A stretch of DNA of 64,000 nt from Hoeflea_A sp965228435 (GCA_965228435.1 OZ245818.1:2170001-2234000), one strand, 5' to 3'; shown: positions 17,176 through 25,464, counted from the stretch's first letter. The notes: generated by a model not told the origin, from the sequence alone. Numbers and translations: made by a program.

Positions 17176-18713
17176 TGAAAGCGGTGTTTCTTCTTTTCGA
17201 TTCGTTAAACCGCAAGGCGCTGAGCTGCTTCGGCGGGGCTGTGCCGACACCGAATTTCGACCGGCTGGCGGAGCGGTCCGTGCTATTCGACAATCATTAT
17301 ACCGGCAGCCTGCCCTGCATGCCGGCCCGCCGCGACCACCACACCGGGCGCTACGGTTTTTTCCACTCATCCTGGGGGCCGCTGGAACCGTTCGACAATT
17401 CCTACAGCCGACTGTTGCGCGCCCAGCGCGACACCTATTGCCACCTGGTGACCGACCATTTCCACTATTTCGAGGATGGCGGCCTTTGCTATCACACGAC
17501 CTTCGATACCTGGACCAATATTCGCGGCCAGGAATATGACCCCTGGAAACCGACGATCAATCCCGCGCTGGAAAAGTTTCGCGGCCAATACGACCCGCGG
17601 CACTACGACTTCGACGATCCGAAGCGCAGCCACCACAAGCTGCAGCACGCGGTGAACCGGGAGTGGATGCAGACGGAACAGGAATTCCCGTTGCCCCAGT
17701 GCTTTGCCGCGGGCTTCGAGTTTCTCGATGCCGCGCGGGGGCGCGACAACTGGCTTCTGCAGCTGGAGTGCTTCGATCCGCATGAACCATTCCATGTGCC
17801 GGAACGCTTCGCCCGGGATCATGACAGCGGCTATGACGGGCTGGTGCTCGATTGGCCGAGTTATGCGCGCGTCACCGAAACACCTGAAGAAATCCGTGAG
17901 ATCCGGGCCAAATATGCCGGCCTCGTTGCCATGTGCGACGACTATCTGGGCCGGCTGCTCGACCGTTTCGATGCCGAGAACCTGTGGCAGGACACTGTGC
18001 TGATCTCCACCACCGACCATGGCTTCCTCCTGTCGGAACACGACTGGTGGGCAAAGACCAAGATGCCGCAATATCAGGAGATTTCACATATTCCGCTGAT
18101 GATCCATCACCCGGAATTCGCTTCTCGTGGCGGTGAGCGGCGGCAGGCGCTGACCTCGGCGATCGACATTCTGCCGACCCTGCTCGACATGTTCGACGCG
18201 CCTATCCCGCCGGAGGTGCGCGGCCGCAGCCTGGTTCCGCTGCTGACGCAGGACGGCGGGCACCACGAGGTCGCACTCTCCGGCGTGTTCGGCGGACCTC
18301 TCCTGATTACCGATGGCCGCTACGCTTTTCACCACCGGCCGAAATGGCTCGACAGCACCGACCTCTACGAATACCGGCTGCTGCCAATGCACATGCGAGG
18401 GCCCTTCTCGCTGCAGGAGTTGCGGCACATGGAGCTGGTCGAGCCCTTCGACTACACCAAGGGCGTGTCATTGCTGAAGATTGCGGCCCGGGACGATGCC
18501 AAACGTGTCCCCATGCAGGATGGCGAAGGGTTCGAGGATTGCGACACGCGGCTCTACGATCTTGCCACCGATCCGCGCGAGGAGCACCCCTTGAGGGATG
18601 CCGACGTCGAAAACCACCTGCTGGCCGCAGCGGCGCGGGTCTTCGAGGACCATGATGCTCCAACAGAGATGTTCGAACGGTATCAGCTGCCGACCGAACC
18701 GGCCTTGGCCTGA
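17175..18713 (+). CDS. Sulfatase-family hydrolase coupled to the tripartite transporter
   Basis: A 512-residue alkaline-phosphatase-superfamily enzyme. The activation motif CMPARRDHHTG at residues 48-58 fits C-x-P-x-R-x4-T-G, so Cys48 is the likely formylglycine precursor. Further metal and active-site pieces are LLFDSLNRK near 6-13, DPHEPF, and TDHGFLLSEHDWWAKTKMPQYQE. No signal peptide, so it is cytoplasmic and acts after import. The start overlaps the tctA stop by one base. Phosphonate monoester hydrolase activity is an alternative. The 3' end overlaps the convergent TetR gene by 31 bases. Confidence 0.87.
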   Translation: MKAVFLLFDSLNRKALSCFGGAVPTPNFDRLAERSVLFDNHYTGSLPCMPARRDHHTGRYGFFHSSWGPLEPFDNSYSRLLRAQRDTYCHLVTDHFHYFEDGGLCYHTTFDTWTNIRGQEYDPWKPTINPALEKFRGQYDPRHYDFDDPKRSHHKLQHAVNREWMQTEQEFPLPQCFAAGFEFLDAARGRDNWLLQLECFDPHEPFHVPERFARDHDSGYDGLVLDWPSYARVTETPEEIREIRAKYAGLVAMCDDYLGRLLDRFDAENLWQDTVLISTTDHGFLLSEHDWWAKTKMPQYQEISHIPLMIHHPEFASRGGERRQALTSAIDILPTLLDMFDAPIPPEVRGRSLVPLLTQDGGHHEVALSGVFGGPLLITDGRYAFHHRPKWLDSTDLYEYRLLPMHMRGPFSLQELRHMELVEPFDYTKGVSLLKIAARDDAKRVPMQDGEGFEDCDTRLYDLATDPREEHPLRDADVENHLLAAAARVFEDHDAPTEMFERYQLPTEPALA

Positions 18714-19333
18714 TCGGAGCGGGTTCCGCTCCCGGATCGCCCCACCGGGGCTTCAAGCAGATCGCCAAGGACGGCCGGAAATGCAAGCGAAACGGCTGAG
18801 AGCCGGTCCGGACCGATCATGCGGTCGAGCGTGGCGCCTGAAATCGCGAAATAGTTGATGGCGCCGACAAGTTGGTACATGGCGGCATAGACCTCATCGT
18901 CACTCGCCTGCTCCCACTCCGGTATGCCGCGAAACACCTCGGCCAGGGCGTCCAGAAGCGGCCGCAGATACCATTTTCGGCTCTGTTCGGCTCGATCGAC
19001 ATTGTCGAGCAGTTCGCGCACGATGATGCGTGCGTCCGTGCCCTCTTTCATCAGATGGTCGTGGATCGTCAGCAGCACCGCGCGCGCCTTGTCCTTGCCC
19101 GACCCCGGTTGGGCAATCGCACCTTGCACCACACCCTCAAAGCGCCCGGCGAGCTGCCGCATCACCTCGCCATAGAGCTTTTCCTTGCTGCCGAAGTGGT
19201 GCAGCAGGGCCTGTTTTGTCAGCCCCATCTCGGCCGAGACCGCGGCAATGGAGACGCCGTAATAACCGCGCTCGGCAAACAGCCGATGTGCCGCATCGAT
19301 AAATTTCTGTCGTGCTTCTATCGCATCGCTCAT
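18683..19333 (-). CDS. TetR/AcrR-family repressor
   Basis: A 216-residue TetR regulator. The N-terminal HTH (ERGYYGVSIAAVSAEMGLTKQALLHHFGSKEKL, about 21-53) is typical. The ligand domain ends in a Ser/Gly-rich tail. The ATG at 19333 is chosen because SDAIEARQKFIDAAHRLF follows directly; the open frame further upstream runs through the operators. It is divergent from the Rieske oxygenase gene, and the two identical palindromes between them are its likely binding sites. Ligand unknown, possibly the oxygenase substrate. Confidence 0.93.
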   Translation of the reverse strand: MSDAIEARQKFIDAAHRLFAERGYYGVSIAAVSAEMGLTKQALLHHFGSKEKLYGEVMRQLAGRFEGVVQGAIAQPGSGKDKARAVLLTIHDHLMKEGTDARIIVRELLDNVDRAEQSRKWYLRPLLDALAEVFRGIPEWEQASDDEVYAAMYQLVGAINYFAISGATLDRMIGPDRLSAVSLAFPAVLGDLLEAPVGRSGSGTRSDQAKAGSVGS

Positions 19334-19360
19334 CGCCACACTGTAGCGCACTCTTGACGA

Positions 19361-19400
19361 CTTACCAATCGGTAAGTTACAGTACTTACCAATCGGTAAG
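19361..19400. promoter_or_regulatory. Two identical TetR-type operators with facing promoters
   Basis: CTTACCAATCGGTAAG occurs at 19361-19376 and again at 19385-19400, a 24-base repeat period. Each is a perfect CTTACC-N4-GGTAAG palindrome. Plus-strand promoter elements are TTGACG (19354-19359) and TACAGT (19378-19383); minus-strand elements are TTGACT (19404-19399) and TGTAAC (19381-19376). The promoters overlap, so one repressor on these sites could close both genes. Confidence 0.85.
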
Positions 19401-19419
19401 TCAATCGGAGATACAGTCC

Positions 19420-20556
19420 ATGGACCGCGATACTGAAATCGCCCTGTTGGAGGAATTGGCGGGGCTGAAGGCCAACGGGATGTTCTTTCTCGATCCGGAA
19501 GTAGCCGCTTCGCCGGTGGAGCGCTACGCCTCACCAGAACGGTTCGACGCGGAGATGGGCCGGCTGTTCCGCGGCACGCCACTGATCGCCGCCCATGCCA
19601 GCGAGCTTTTCGAACCCGGCGACTTCATGACCCGTAGCCTGTCCGGACTGCCATTGCTGCTGACGCGCGACCGCGACGGCGCGGTTCATGTCTTTCTCAA
19701 TGTCTGTCGGCATCGCGGTGCGCGGCTGGTCGCCGACAAAAAGGGCTGCCGCAATTCCTTCTCCTGCCCCTATCATGCCTGGACCTGGAGCAATCGCGGC
19801 GAACTGCGCGGCATCCCGCACGGTGACTCCGGTTTCCCGGATCTCAACCGCGCTGACTACGGCCTGCGTCGCCTGCCGGCAATGGAGCGTCACGGTCTTA
19901 TCTGGGTGATCGCCGACCCGCAGGGTGAGGCGGATTTCGAGGCCTTCTCTGCGCCGCTTGCGGAAGACTTCGCCTGGGTCGATATGGAACATCTCGCCGT
20001 CGCCGAAAGCGACCTGCTGGAGATCCCCGCCAACTGGAAAATCCTCGTGGAGGGCGGCATCGAGGCCTACCACTTCAAAGTCGCCCATCGCGACACCATC
20101 GGGCCGCACTTCCAGGACAATCTGTCGACCTACACGACGTTCGGGCCGCACATGCGCTCCATTCTGCCACGCACCACACTGGAAGCAGCGCAGGAAATGC
20201 CGGCCGAAGACCGGTCGATCCGCGACCACGCCAACGTGCTCTACAGCGTCTTCCCGACCAACCAGTTCCTGGTAATGCAGGATCATATCGCCTGGATCAG
20301 CCTCGATCCGCGTTCGGAAGGAACAACAACCGTGCGCATGACGACGCTGGCGCCGGCCGAAGAGGTCACAGAAGCCCGCGCCGATCACTGGCGGCGCAAT
20401 CACGCCATCACCCGCACCACGCTGGCAGAGGATTTCGACATCGGCGTCGCGGTGCAGGCCGGACTTGCCAGCGGCGCCAACGAAACCCTCACTTTCGGCC
20501 GCTACGAGGGCGCGCTCGATACGTTCAACCGCCAGGTGGAAGCGGCACTGGCTTAG
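19420..20556 (+). CDS. Rieske non-haem iron oxygenase, alpha subunit
   Basis: A 378-residue ring-hydroxylating oxygenase-type protein. The Rieske cluster ligands C96-x-H98 and C116-x2-H119 are in NVCRHRGARLV and SCPYHAWTW. The catalytic domain contains EGGIEAYHFKVAHRDT, whose two His belong to the mononuclear iron site. The ATG at 19420 is the first after the operators and is close to the predicted start site. No reductase or ferredoxin gene is adjacent, so electrons must come from elsewhere. Substrate unknown. Confidence 0.9.
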   Translation: MDRDTEIALLEELAGLKANGMFFLDPEVAASPVERYASPERFDAEMGRLFRGTPLIAAHASELFEPGDFMTRSLSGLPLLLTRDRDGAVHVFLNVCRHRGARLVADKKGCRNSFSCPYHAWTWSNRGELRGIPHGDSGFPDLNRADYGLRRLPAMERHGLIWVIADPQGEADFEAFSAPLAEDFAWVDMEHLAVAESDLLEIPANWKILVEGGIEAYHFKVAHRDTIGPHFQDNLSTYTTFGPHMRSILPRTTLEAAQEMPAEDRSIRDHANVLYSVFPTNQFLVMQDHIAWISLDPRSEGTTTVRMTTLAPAEEVTEARADHWRRNHAITRTTLAEDFDIGVAVQAGLASGANETLTFGRYEGALDTFNRQVEAALA

Positions 20557-20611
20557 ACACGATGTGCCGGCGGCGTTAGACTGATCCCCGCAACTGAGGG
20601 AGGACGTCGTC

Positions 20612-21302
20612 ATGACTGCCGGATCCCGTTTCGCAGCCTTCGGCGCCGGCGTGCTGCTGACCGTGGCCGGTTTCGTCGGCTACAACCTGATCGATACCAG
20701 CGCCACTTCGTCGGTTTTATGCAAACAGAGTTACCCCAATATCCCGGGCCGGGTGCTCCTGGAAAACGACAAGGTGATCGTCCAGCGATTCACCTCCCGC
20801 CAGGCAAGAGCGCTTCGTTGTTAGGGAGGCTCATTTGACCGTGGCGATTTTGATCTCCGGCTAGGCGGGTTGCAGGCGGTGGTGCAACCCCACCACAAGT
20901 GCAAGCCAACGACGCCGGGGGTCAAAAGCGCCCGGCCCCGAAGGGGTGGGGAAAATCGGCCCATCGGCTGCGTTGCGACGCTTGCCCGATGCACCGCATC
21001 GCGCTGCGCGACGCGCCTTGCCGAGTGAACCGATTTTCCTCCATCAAATGAACCTCCCTAACAACGAAGCGCTCTCGTGGGAGGGCGTGCACGCCCATCC
21101 GCCGAACCAGGTGTTCATCCACCTGAAGGGCGGCCACTGGACGTCGCGTTATGGCGATCAAACCAGCTCCGGCCACTGGCCTGACGGTTCCGTTGGTTGG
21201 ATCGGTGCGGTCAGCTTGAGCGAACAGCATGAGTCGGTGAATTCCGGTAAGGAGCCGATCGAGCTGATCTGGGTGACATTGAAAGAAGGTTGTTCCTCTT
21301 AA
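20612..21302 (+). pseudogene. Cupin-fold protein gene interrupted by a palindromic repeat
   Basis: The 5' part (from ATG 20612 with GGGAGGA upstream) encodes an N-terminal membrane anchor (FAAFGAGVLLTVAGFVGYNL) and the cupin opening VLLENDKVIVQRFTSRQ, then hits a stop inside the repeat at 20807-21075. The 3' part resumes as WEGVHAHPPNQVFIHLKGG and ends NSGKEPIELIWVTLKEG, the two cupin motifs. Deleting 268 bases (the repeat less one terminal base) joins both parts in one frame. The intact product would be a small anchored cupin of about 140 residues. As it stands only a 70-residue truncated peptide can be made. Confidence 0.8.
20807..21075. repeat. Palindromic-ended repeat element, copy 1 (269 bp)
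   Basis: The first 32 bases (20807-20838) are the reverse complement of the last 32 (21044-21075) with one mismatch; both ends begin AGAGC. The interior is about 90 percent identical by eye to copy 2 at 51742-51995 (shared blocks include CATTTGACCGTGGCGATTTT, CACCACAAGTGCAAGCCAAC and GCGCGACGCGCCTTGCCGAG). Only the 18-base arm between AGAGC and CATTTGA differs completely. No open reading frame of note is inside, and no target duplication is evident. It disrupts the cupin gene. Confidence 0.9.
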
Positions 21303-21318
21303 GGGAGAACAACTTGCC
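21289..21318 (+). terminator. Possible terminator after the broken cupin gene
   Basis: GTTGTTC and GAACAAC flank CTCTTAAGGGA, with extra CTC/GAG pairing inside, forming a hairpin over the cupin stop codon. A short CCTTTTC tract follows. The T-run is weak. Confidence 0.35.
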
Positions 21319-21614
21319 TTTTCGCCGCGCATCTGCTTAAAGGCCGCCTTCCGAGGAGCAACCAGGACAGCCGTTTTGCCGTCGTAATCACCGGTCTCAC
21401 TTCCCCAAGCATGCGCAAGGCCGCGCCGAGCGGCCGATTGATCCATTGCGTCTGTCGAGGCGGCGGTTCGAGACCGGTATGGCGAGCCACTTTCTCTGCC
21501 TCCTCGAAATTTTCAGACGCTTGAACACCCTCTTCAGGGCTGCCACACCGACCCCGCCATGCGGGCTCTCCCACCGTCATCTCGATGGACCTTCCTCACG
21601 AAGGACCCCAAGAG
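21303..21614. other. Gene-poor stretch between broken cupin and DUF1062 genes
   Basis: About 310 bases. A minus-strand frame here (around 21299-21580) is open but the peptide is not recognised and lacks a ribosome site. Apart from the hairpin at its left end I see no structured element. Confidence 0.35.
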
Positions 21615-22235
21615 ATGTCCCGACTTCTTCTTGTTCAATGGCGGGTGACTGCCGGCAGCGAGCCGCAACCGCTCCTCTCCTGCAGCCGTTGCGACGGTCC
21701 CAGGCCGTTCCAACACAGCGGCAAGTTCAGGCTGAATGCCAGCGGCAAGCGGCTCGATGCCTGGCTGATCTATCGCTGCACCCAGTGCGGCAACACCTGG
21801 AACCGCTCGATTTTCGAGCGCAGGTCCGTGCGCAGCATCGACACAGCCACGCTGGAAGCTCTGCAGTCCAATGATCCGGCTCTGGCGCAAGCCATGGCGT
21901 TCGACACGACCGGCCTCCAACGTGTTGCCGAGACAAATTCGCAAGGTCCGGTCCACAAGATCGTGCTGTCAAAGCAACCGGAGCCGTGGTCACGGCTCGA
22001 AATCAGACTGCGAACGGAGACCGTTTCGGCACCGCGCTTAGACCGCCTGCTGGCGGGCGAGCTCGGCCTGTCACGCTCAAGGCTGCAAAAGCTGGAGAAG
22101 GCTGGACGGCTGTGCGTGCCCGGCAGCGCGAGCCGGGCCATGCGTCAAGCTGCCAGGGATGGGATGCGTGTGTTCCTCGATCTATCGGATCTGCCGGACG
22201 GTGATGCTATCGCTTTCCATGCCGTCCGGCCTTAA
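21615..22235 (+). CDS. DUF1062-domain protein with two zinc-binding CxxC pairs
   Basis: A 206-residue protein of the DUF1062 family, function unknown. It has CSRC near 20-23 and CTQC near 54-57, likely a zinc ribbon, then a C-terminal part with an S4-like segment (PRLDRLLAGELGLSRSRLQKLEKAGRLCV), which suggests RNA binding. The ATG at 21615 gives the family-type start MSRLLLVQWRVT; an in-frame ATG at 21585 adds ten unlikely residues. The stop overlaps the stop of gshB, which is convergent. Confidence 0.75.
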   Translation: MSRLLLVQWRVTAGSEPQPLLSCSRCDGPRPFQHSGKFRLNASGKRLDAWLIYRCTQCGNTWNRSIFERRSVRSIDTATLEALQSNDPALAQAMAFDTTGLQRVAETNSQGPVHKIVLSKQPEPWSRLEIRLRTETVSAPRLDRLLAGELGLSRSRLQKLEKAGRLCVPGSASRAMRQAARDGMRVFLDLSDLPDGDAIAFHAVRP

Positions 22236-23179
22236 CCGCGCTTTGCTTCGATGGCGTCCCACAGGATCGCAGCGATGTCGGCGCCGCCAAACTTCAGCAC
22301 CTCACGGATGCCGGTCGGCGAAGTGACGTTGATTTCGGTCATCACGTCGCCGATGACGTCGATGCCGACCAGCAGGAAGCCGCGCTCCCTCAGCGCCGGG
22401 CCGATGCGGGCGCAGATTTCGCGCTCGCGTTCGGTCAGGTCGACCGGCTCGGCGCGGCCGCCGACATGCAGGTTGGAGCGGGCCTCGTTCTCGGTCGGGA
22501 TACGGTTGATCGCGCCAACGGGCTCGCCGTCGATCAATATGATGCGCTTGTCACCGGCCCGAACGTCGGGAAGATAACGTTGCGCAATCAGCGGCTCGCG
22601 AAACATCTGGCCGAACATTTCCAGAAGCGAGGTGAGGTTGCGATCCTGCGGCGTCAGGTGAAAGACGCCGGCGCCGCCGTTGCCATAAAGCGGCTTGATG
22701 ATGATGTCGCCCATCTCGCGGCGGAACTCGGCGATCTCCTGCGGGTCGCTGGTGATCAGGGTTTCCGGCATCAGGTCGGGGAATTCGGTGACGAATATTT
22801 TTTCCGGCGAATTGCGCACCCAGGCCGGATCGTTGACCACGAGGGTCTGAGGGTGGATGCGTTCGAGCAGATGCGTCGAGGTGATGTAGGACATGTCGAA
22901 GGGCGGATCCTGGCGCAGCAGCACCACGTCCATGTCTGCCAGGTCGATCCGTTCCGGTTCACCCAGGGTGTAGTGGTCGCCCTCGGTGTCGCGCACCGTC
23001 AGAGATTCGACCTGCGCCCGCACCACACCATCGCGCAACGAAAGCTGCGGTGGCGTGTAGTGAAACAGTGCGTGGCCTCGTCGTTGCGCCTCCAGGCAGA
23101 TGGCGAAGGTGGTATCGCCGTCGATCTGGATACTGGAGATGTGGTCCATCTGGACCGCAACCTTGAGCTTGTCTGCCAT
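22232..23179 (-). CDS. gshB: Glutathione synthase
   Basis: A 315-residue ATP-grasp ligase making glutathione from gamma-glutamylcysteine and glycine. It begins MADKLKVAVQMDHISSI (proteobacterial GshB start M-D-x-I-x-x-I), with IIIKPLYGNGGAGVFHL as the ATP-grasp glycine-rich loop and EINVTSPTGIREV as the metal/substrate-binding end. The ATG at 23179 has AAGG 8 bases upstream. It is divergent from the AEC carrier gene. Confidence 0.97.
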   Translation of the reverse strand: MADKLKVAVQMDHISSIQIDGDTTFAICLEAQRRGHALFHYTPPQLSLRDGVVRAQVESLTVRDTEGDHYTLGEPERIDLADMDVVLLRQDPPFDMSYITSTHLLERIHPQTLVVNDPAWVRNSPEKIFVTEFPDLMPETLITSDPQEIAEFRREMGDIIIKPLYGNGGAGVFHLTPQDRNLTSLLEMFGQMFREPLIAQRYLPDVRAGDKRIILIDGEPVGAINRIPTENEARSNLHVGGRAEPVDLTEREREICARIGPALRERGFLLVGIDVIGDVMTEINVTSPTGIREVLKFGGADIAAILWDAIEAKRG

Positions 23180-23292
23180 GGAACCTTTTCCGCCCGATCC
23201 GTCTTCAGTCGCTGCTGCGCCCCACAGACATAAAGCTGGCGGGCGCAATTGCAACCGTTGACCCCGCATGGCGCCGCCCGTAGGACGGGATC

Positions 23293-24183
23293 ATGAGCGA
23301 TTCCATTGTCGGCCACCTGATCGATGTGATTGGACCGGTCTTCCTGTGTGCCGGCGCCGGCTACGGGATTGCCCGGTTCAAGCTCGCCTTCGACAGCAAG
23401 GTGGTGACCTCGATCGTCACCAACATCACGATGCCCGCGCTGGTCATCTCGCATCTGGCTGCGGGCCATGTGGATTTTTCCGCCTTTGCCGACATCATGC
23501 TCGCCGCCGTCTTGGCTGTCACGGCCATGGGGCTGATCTCGGCCGCCGTGCTGCGGGTCTTCGGCCTGCCGCTGCGGGTCTATGTTGGCGCCATGATGCT
23601 TGCCAATGTCGGCAATATGGGGCTGTCCATCAATTCACTGGCCTTCGGCAGCGAGGGCCTCGCCTATGCCATGGCATTCTGGGTGGTCGTGGTTGTCGGC
23701 GTCTTCACCATCGGCGAATGGCTGCCGCAGGGCACCTGGAGCCTGAGAAAGCTGCTTTCGTCCCCTTCTGTCTATGCGGTGATCATCGGTATCGTGCTGA
23801 TGGCGACCGGGACGCCCCTGCCGGAGATGGCCGACGATACGCTGACATTGCTGGGCGGCGCCACCATTCCGCTGCTGCTCCTGACGCTGGGCTACACCAT
23901 CGCGCTTTTGAAACCGGCACATATCGTCACCGGCGCCGCGCTGTCCGTGCTGCACATCGTCATTGCGGCGGCGGTCGCCTTTGCTTTGACCCATCTGTTC
24001 GGCTTCACCGGCAAGGAACGCGGCGTGTTCATCATGCAATGCCTGATGCCCTGCTCCGTCTTTGCCTATCTGATGGCGGAAAAGCACCTGCCGGAACGGT
24101 CGCACGAGGTGGCAAGCCTGATCCTGATTTCCACTCTGATGAGCATCATCGTGCTGCCGGCAGCCCTGGCCTGGTGGGTGTGA
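23293..24183 (+). CDS. AEC-family transporter (auxin efflux carrier fold)
   Basis: A 296-residue inner-membrane protein with about ten membrane helices in two five-helix halves, typical of AEC carriers. The FLCAGAGYGIARFK start, TMPALVISHLA and MLANVGNMGLSINSLAFG (crossover helix with NxGN-type motif) support this. Bacterial AEC members move organic acids such as malate or malonate. No clear operon partner: recR follows 41 bases later. Substrate is not predictable. Confidence 0.87.
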   Translation: MSDSIVGHLIDVIGPVFLCAGAGYGIARFKLAFDSKVVTSIVTNITMPALVISHLAAGHVDFSAFADIMLAAVLAVTAMGLISAAVLRVFGLPLRVYVGAMMLANVGNMGLSINSLAFGSEGLAYAMAFWVVVVVGVFTIGEWLPQGTWSLRKLLSSPSVYAVIIGIVLMATGTPLPEMADDTLTLLGGATIPLLLLTLGYTIALLKPAHIVTGAALSVLHIVIAAAVAFALTHLFGFTGKERGVFIMQCLMPCSVFAYLMAEKHLPERSHEVASLILISTLMSIIVLPAALAWWV

Positions 24184-24224
24184 AACGCCTTCCAATCCCG
24201 GCGAATCACGGTAGATAGGTTCCT

Positions 24225-24830
24225 ATGGCAAAGAGTGTCGCCGGACCGGAGATCGAAAAACTGATCCAGCTGCTCGCCCGCATTCCCGGGCTGGGGCCGC
24301 GATCGGCGCGGCGTGCCGCGCTACACATGATCAAGAAGAAGGAACAGATCCTCGGACCGCTGGCGGAGGCCATGGCAGAGGCGCATGACAAGGTGTCGCT
24401 CTGCTCCGTCTGCGGCAATGTCGACACGGTCGACCCCTGCACCATCTGCAGTGATCATCGACGCGACGGCAGCACGATCATCGTCGTCGAGGATGTCGCG
24501 GACCTGTGGGCGCTCGAAAGGGCAGCGGCCATGAACAGCGCCTATCACGTGCTCGGTGGCACGCTATCGCCGCTCGACGGCATCGGCCCCGACGACCTCA
24601 ACATCAAATCGCTGGTCGAGCGCGTCGCGCAAGGCGGCGTCAAGGAACTGGTCATCGCCGTCAACGCCACCGTCGAGGGCCAGACAACGGCTCACTACAT
24701 AACCGACCGCCTCGACGGCCTCGACGTCGCCATCACCCGGCTTGCCCATGGCGTGCCGGTGGGCGGCGAGCTGGACTATCTCGACGAGGGCACGCTGGCC
24801 GCTGCGCTGAGGTCGCGGACGAAGCTCTGA
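24225..24830 (+). CDS. recR: Recombination mediator RecR
   Basis: A 201-residue RecR. The HhH region is LLARIPGLGPRSARRAALHM (16-35), the zinc finger has cysteines at 60, 63, 72 and 75 (CSVC...CTIC), and the Toprim domain starts IIVVED near 85-90. RecR acts with RecO/RecF to load RecA at gaps. In many bacteria recR follows dnaX-ybaB directly; here it is some 15 kb away. The stop shares a base with the acetyltransferase start. Confidence 0.97.
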   Translation: MAKSVAGPEIEKLIQLLARIPGLGPRSARRAALHMIKKKEQILGPLAEAMAEAHDKVSLCSVCGNVDTVDPCTICSDHRRDGSTIIVVEDVADLWALERAAAMNSAYHVLGGTLSPLDGIGPDDLNIKSLVERVAQGGVKELVIAVNATVEGQTTAHYITDRLDGLDVAITRLAHGVPVGGELDYLDEGTLAAALRSRTKL

Positions 24831-25387
24831 TGGTCATCGGACCCGATGTCAGCCGCGATGCCCGACCTGAAGAGCGTGAAGAAATTGACGCCCTGCTGAG
24901 GGCGGCATTCGGTCGACCAGATGAAGCGCAAATCGTGGCCAGACTGCGAGAAGACGGCGATCTAGTCACCGAGGCCGTCAAACCATGGCAAGGAGTCATC
25001 GCCGGATTCGCGGCGTTGTCATGGATGAAAGAACCGAGTGGTTGGGCGTGCCTCGCGCCATTGGCCGTGTTACCGGGGATGCAAAGGGGTGCGGCCGCGC
25101 CCGTGGAATCGCAACGCCACCACTATGCCATCGGAACTCGGCTGGTCAGCCAAATCGCAGGCCTGACACTCCATAGCCCGCATCCGCCAGAAGGCTTTCC
25201 CGATACCATTTTGGTCCCGTGCAACGGAGCGTTTTTCCAGCGAGCAGGCTTCAGCTCGGCTCGTGCCCGCCACCTTACATCCGCTCATCCGACGGTTGGG
25301 TTTTCGATCGCACGATACGGCGACGATGTTCCCAGGGAAACTCTGGTTTTTCCGCCCGCCCTGGAAGCCTGGCTCGGCTCAGTCTGA
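24830..25387 (+). CDS. GNAT-family N-acetyltransferase with an altered acetyl-CoA loop
   Basis: A 185-residue YhbS-like acetyltransferase coupled to recR by a one-base TGATG overlap. The fold is recognised from APLAVLPGMQ followed by IGTRLVSQIAG, and from NGAFFQRAGFSSARARHL. The Q-x-x-G-x-G/A pyrophosphate loop is odd: about 14 residues (GAAAPVESQRHHYA, about 87-100) separate the GMQR and IGTRLV halves that are normally joined. The protein may be inactive or specialised. Substrate unknown. Confidence 0.7.
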   Translation: MVIGPDVSRDARPEEREEIDALLRAAFGRPDEAQIVARLREDGDLVTEAVKPWQGVIAGFAALSWMKEPSGWACLAPLAVLPGMQRGAAAPVESQRHHYAIGTRLVSQIAGLTLHSPHPPEGFPDTILVPCNGAFFQRAGFSSARARHLTSAHPTVGFSIARYGDDVPRETLVFPPALEAWLGSV

Positions 25388-25464
25388 CGCTGTCGGTTGC
25401 TTTCACAAAAAATAATGACAAATTTCGTCCAGTTATAAAGAATCATGTCTCAGAGGATAAAATC

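Noticed and set aside
19361..19400. The CTTACC repeats as a CRISPR-like or phage attachment repeat
   Set aside because: Only two copies, each a perfect palindrome, located between divergent TetR and target genes: operator sites explain them better.
20946..21302. A separate 118-residue gene from ATG 20946
   Set aside because: Its first third is the interior of the palindromic repeat; only the rest is cupin sequence, so it is the 3' half of the broken gene.
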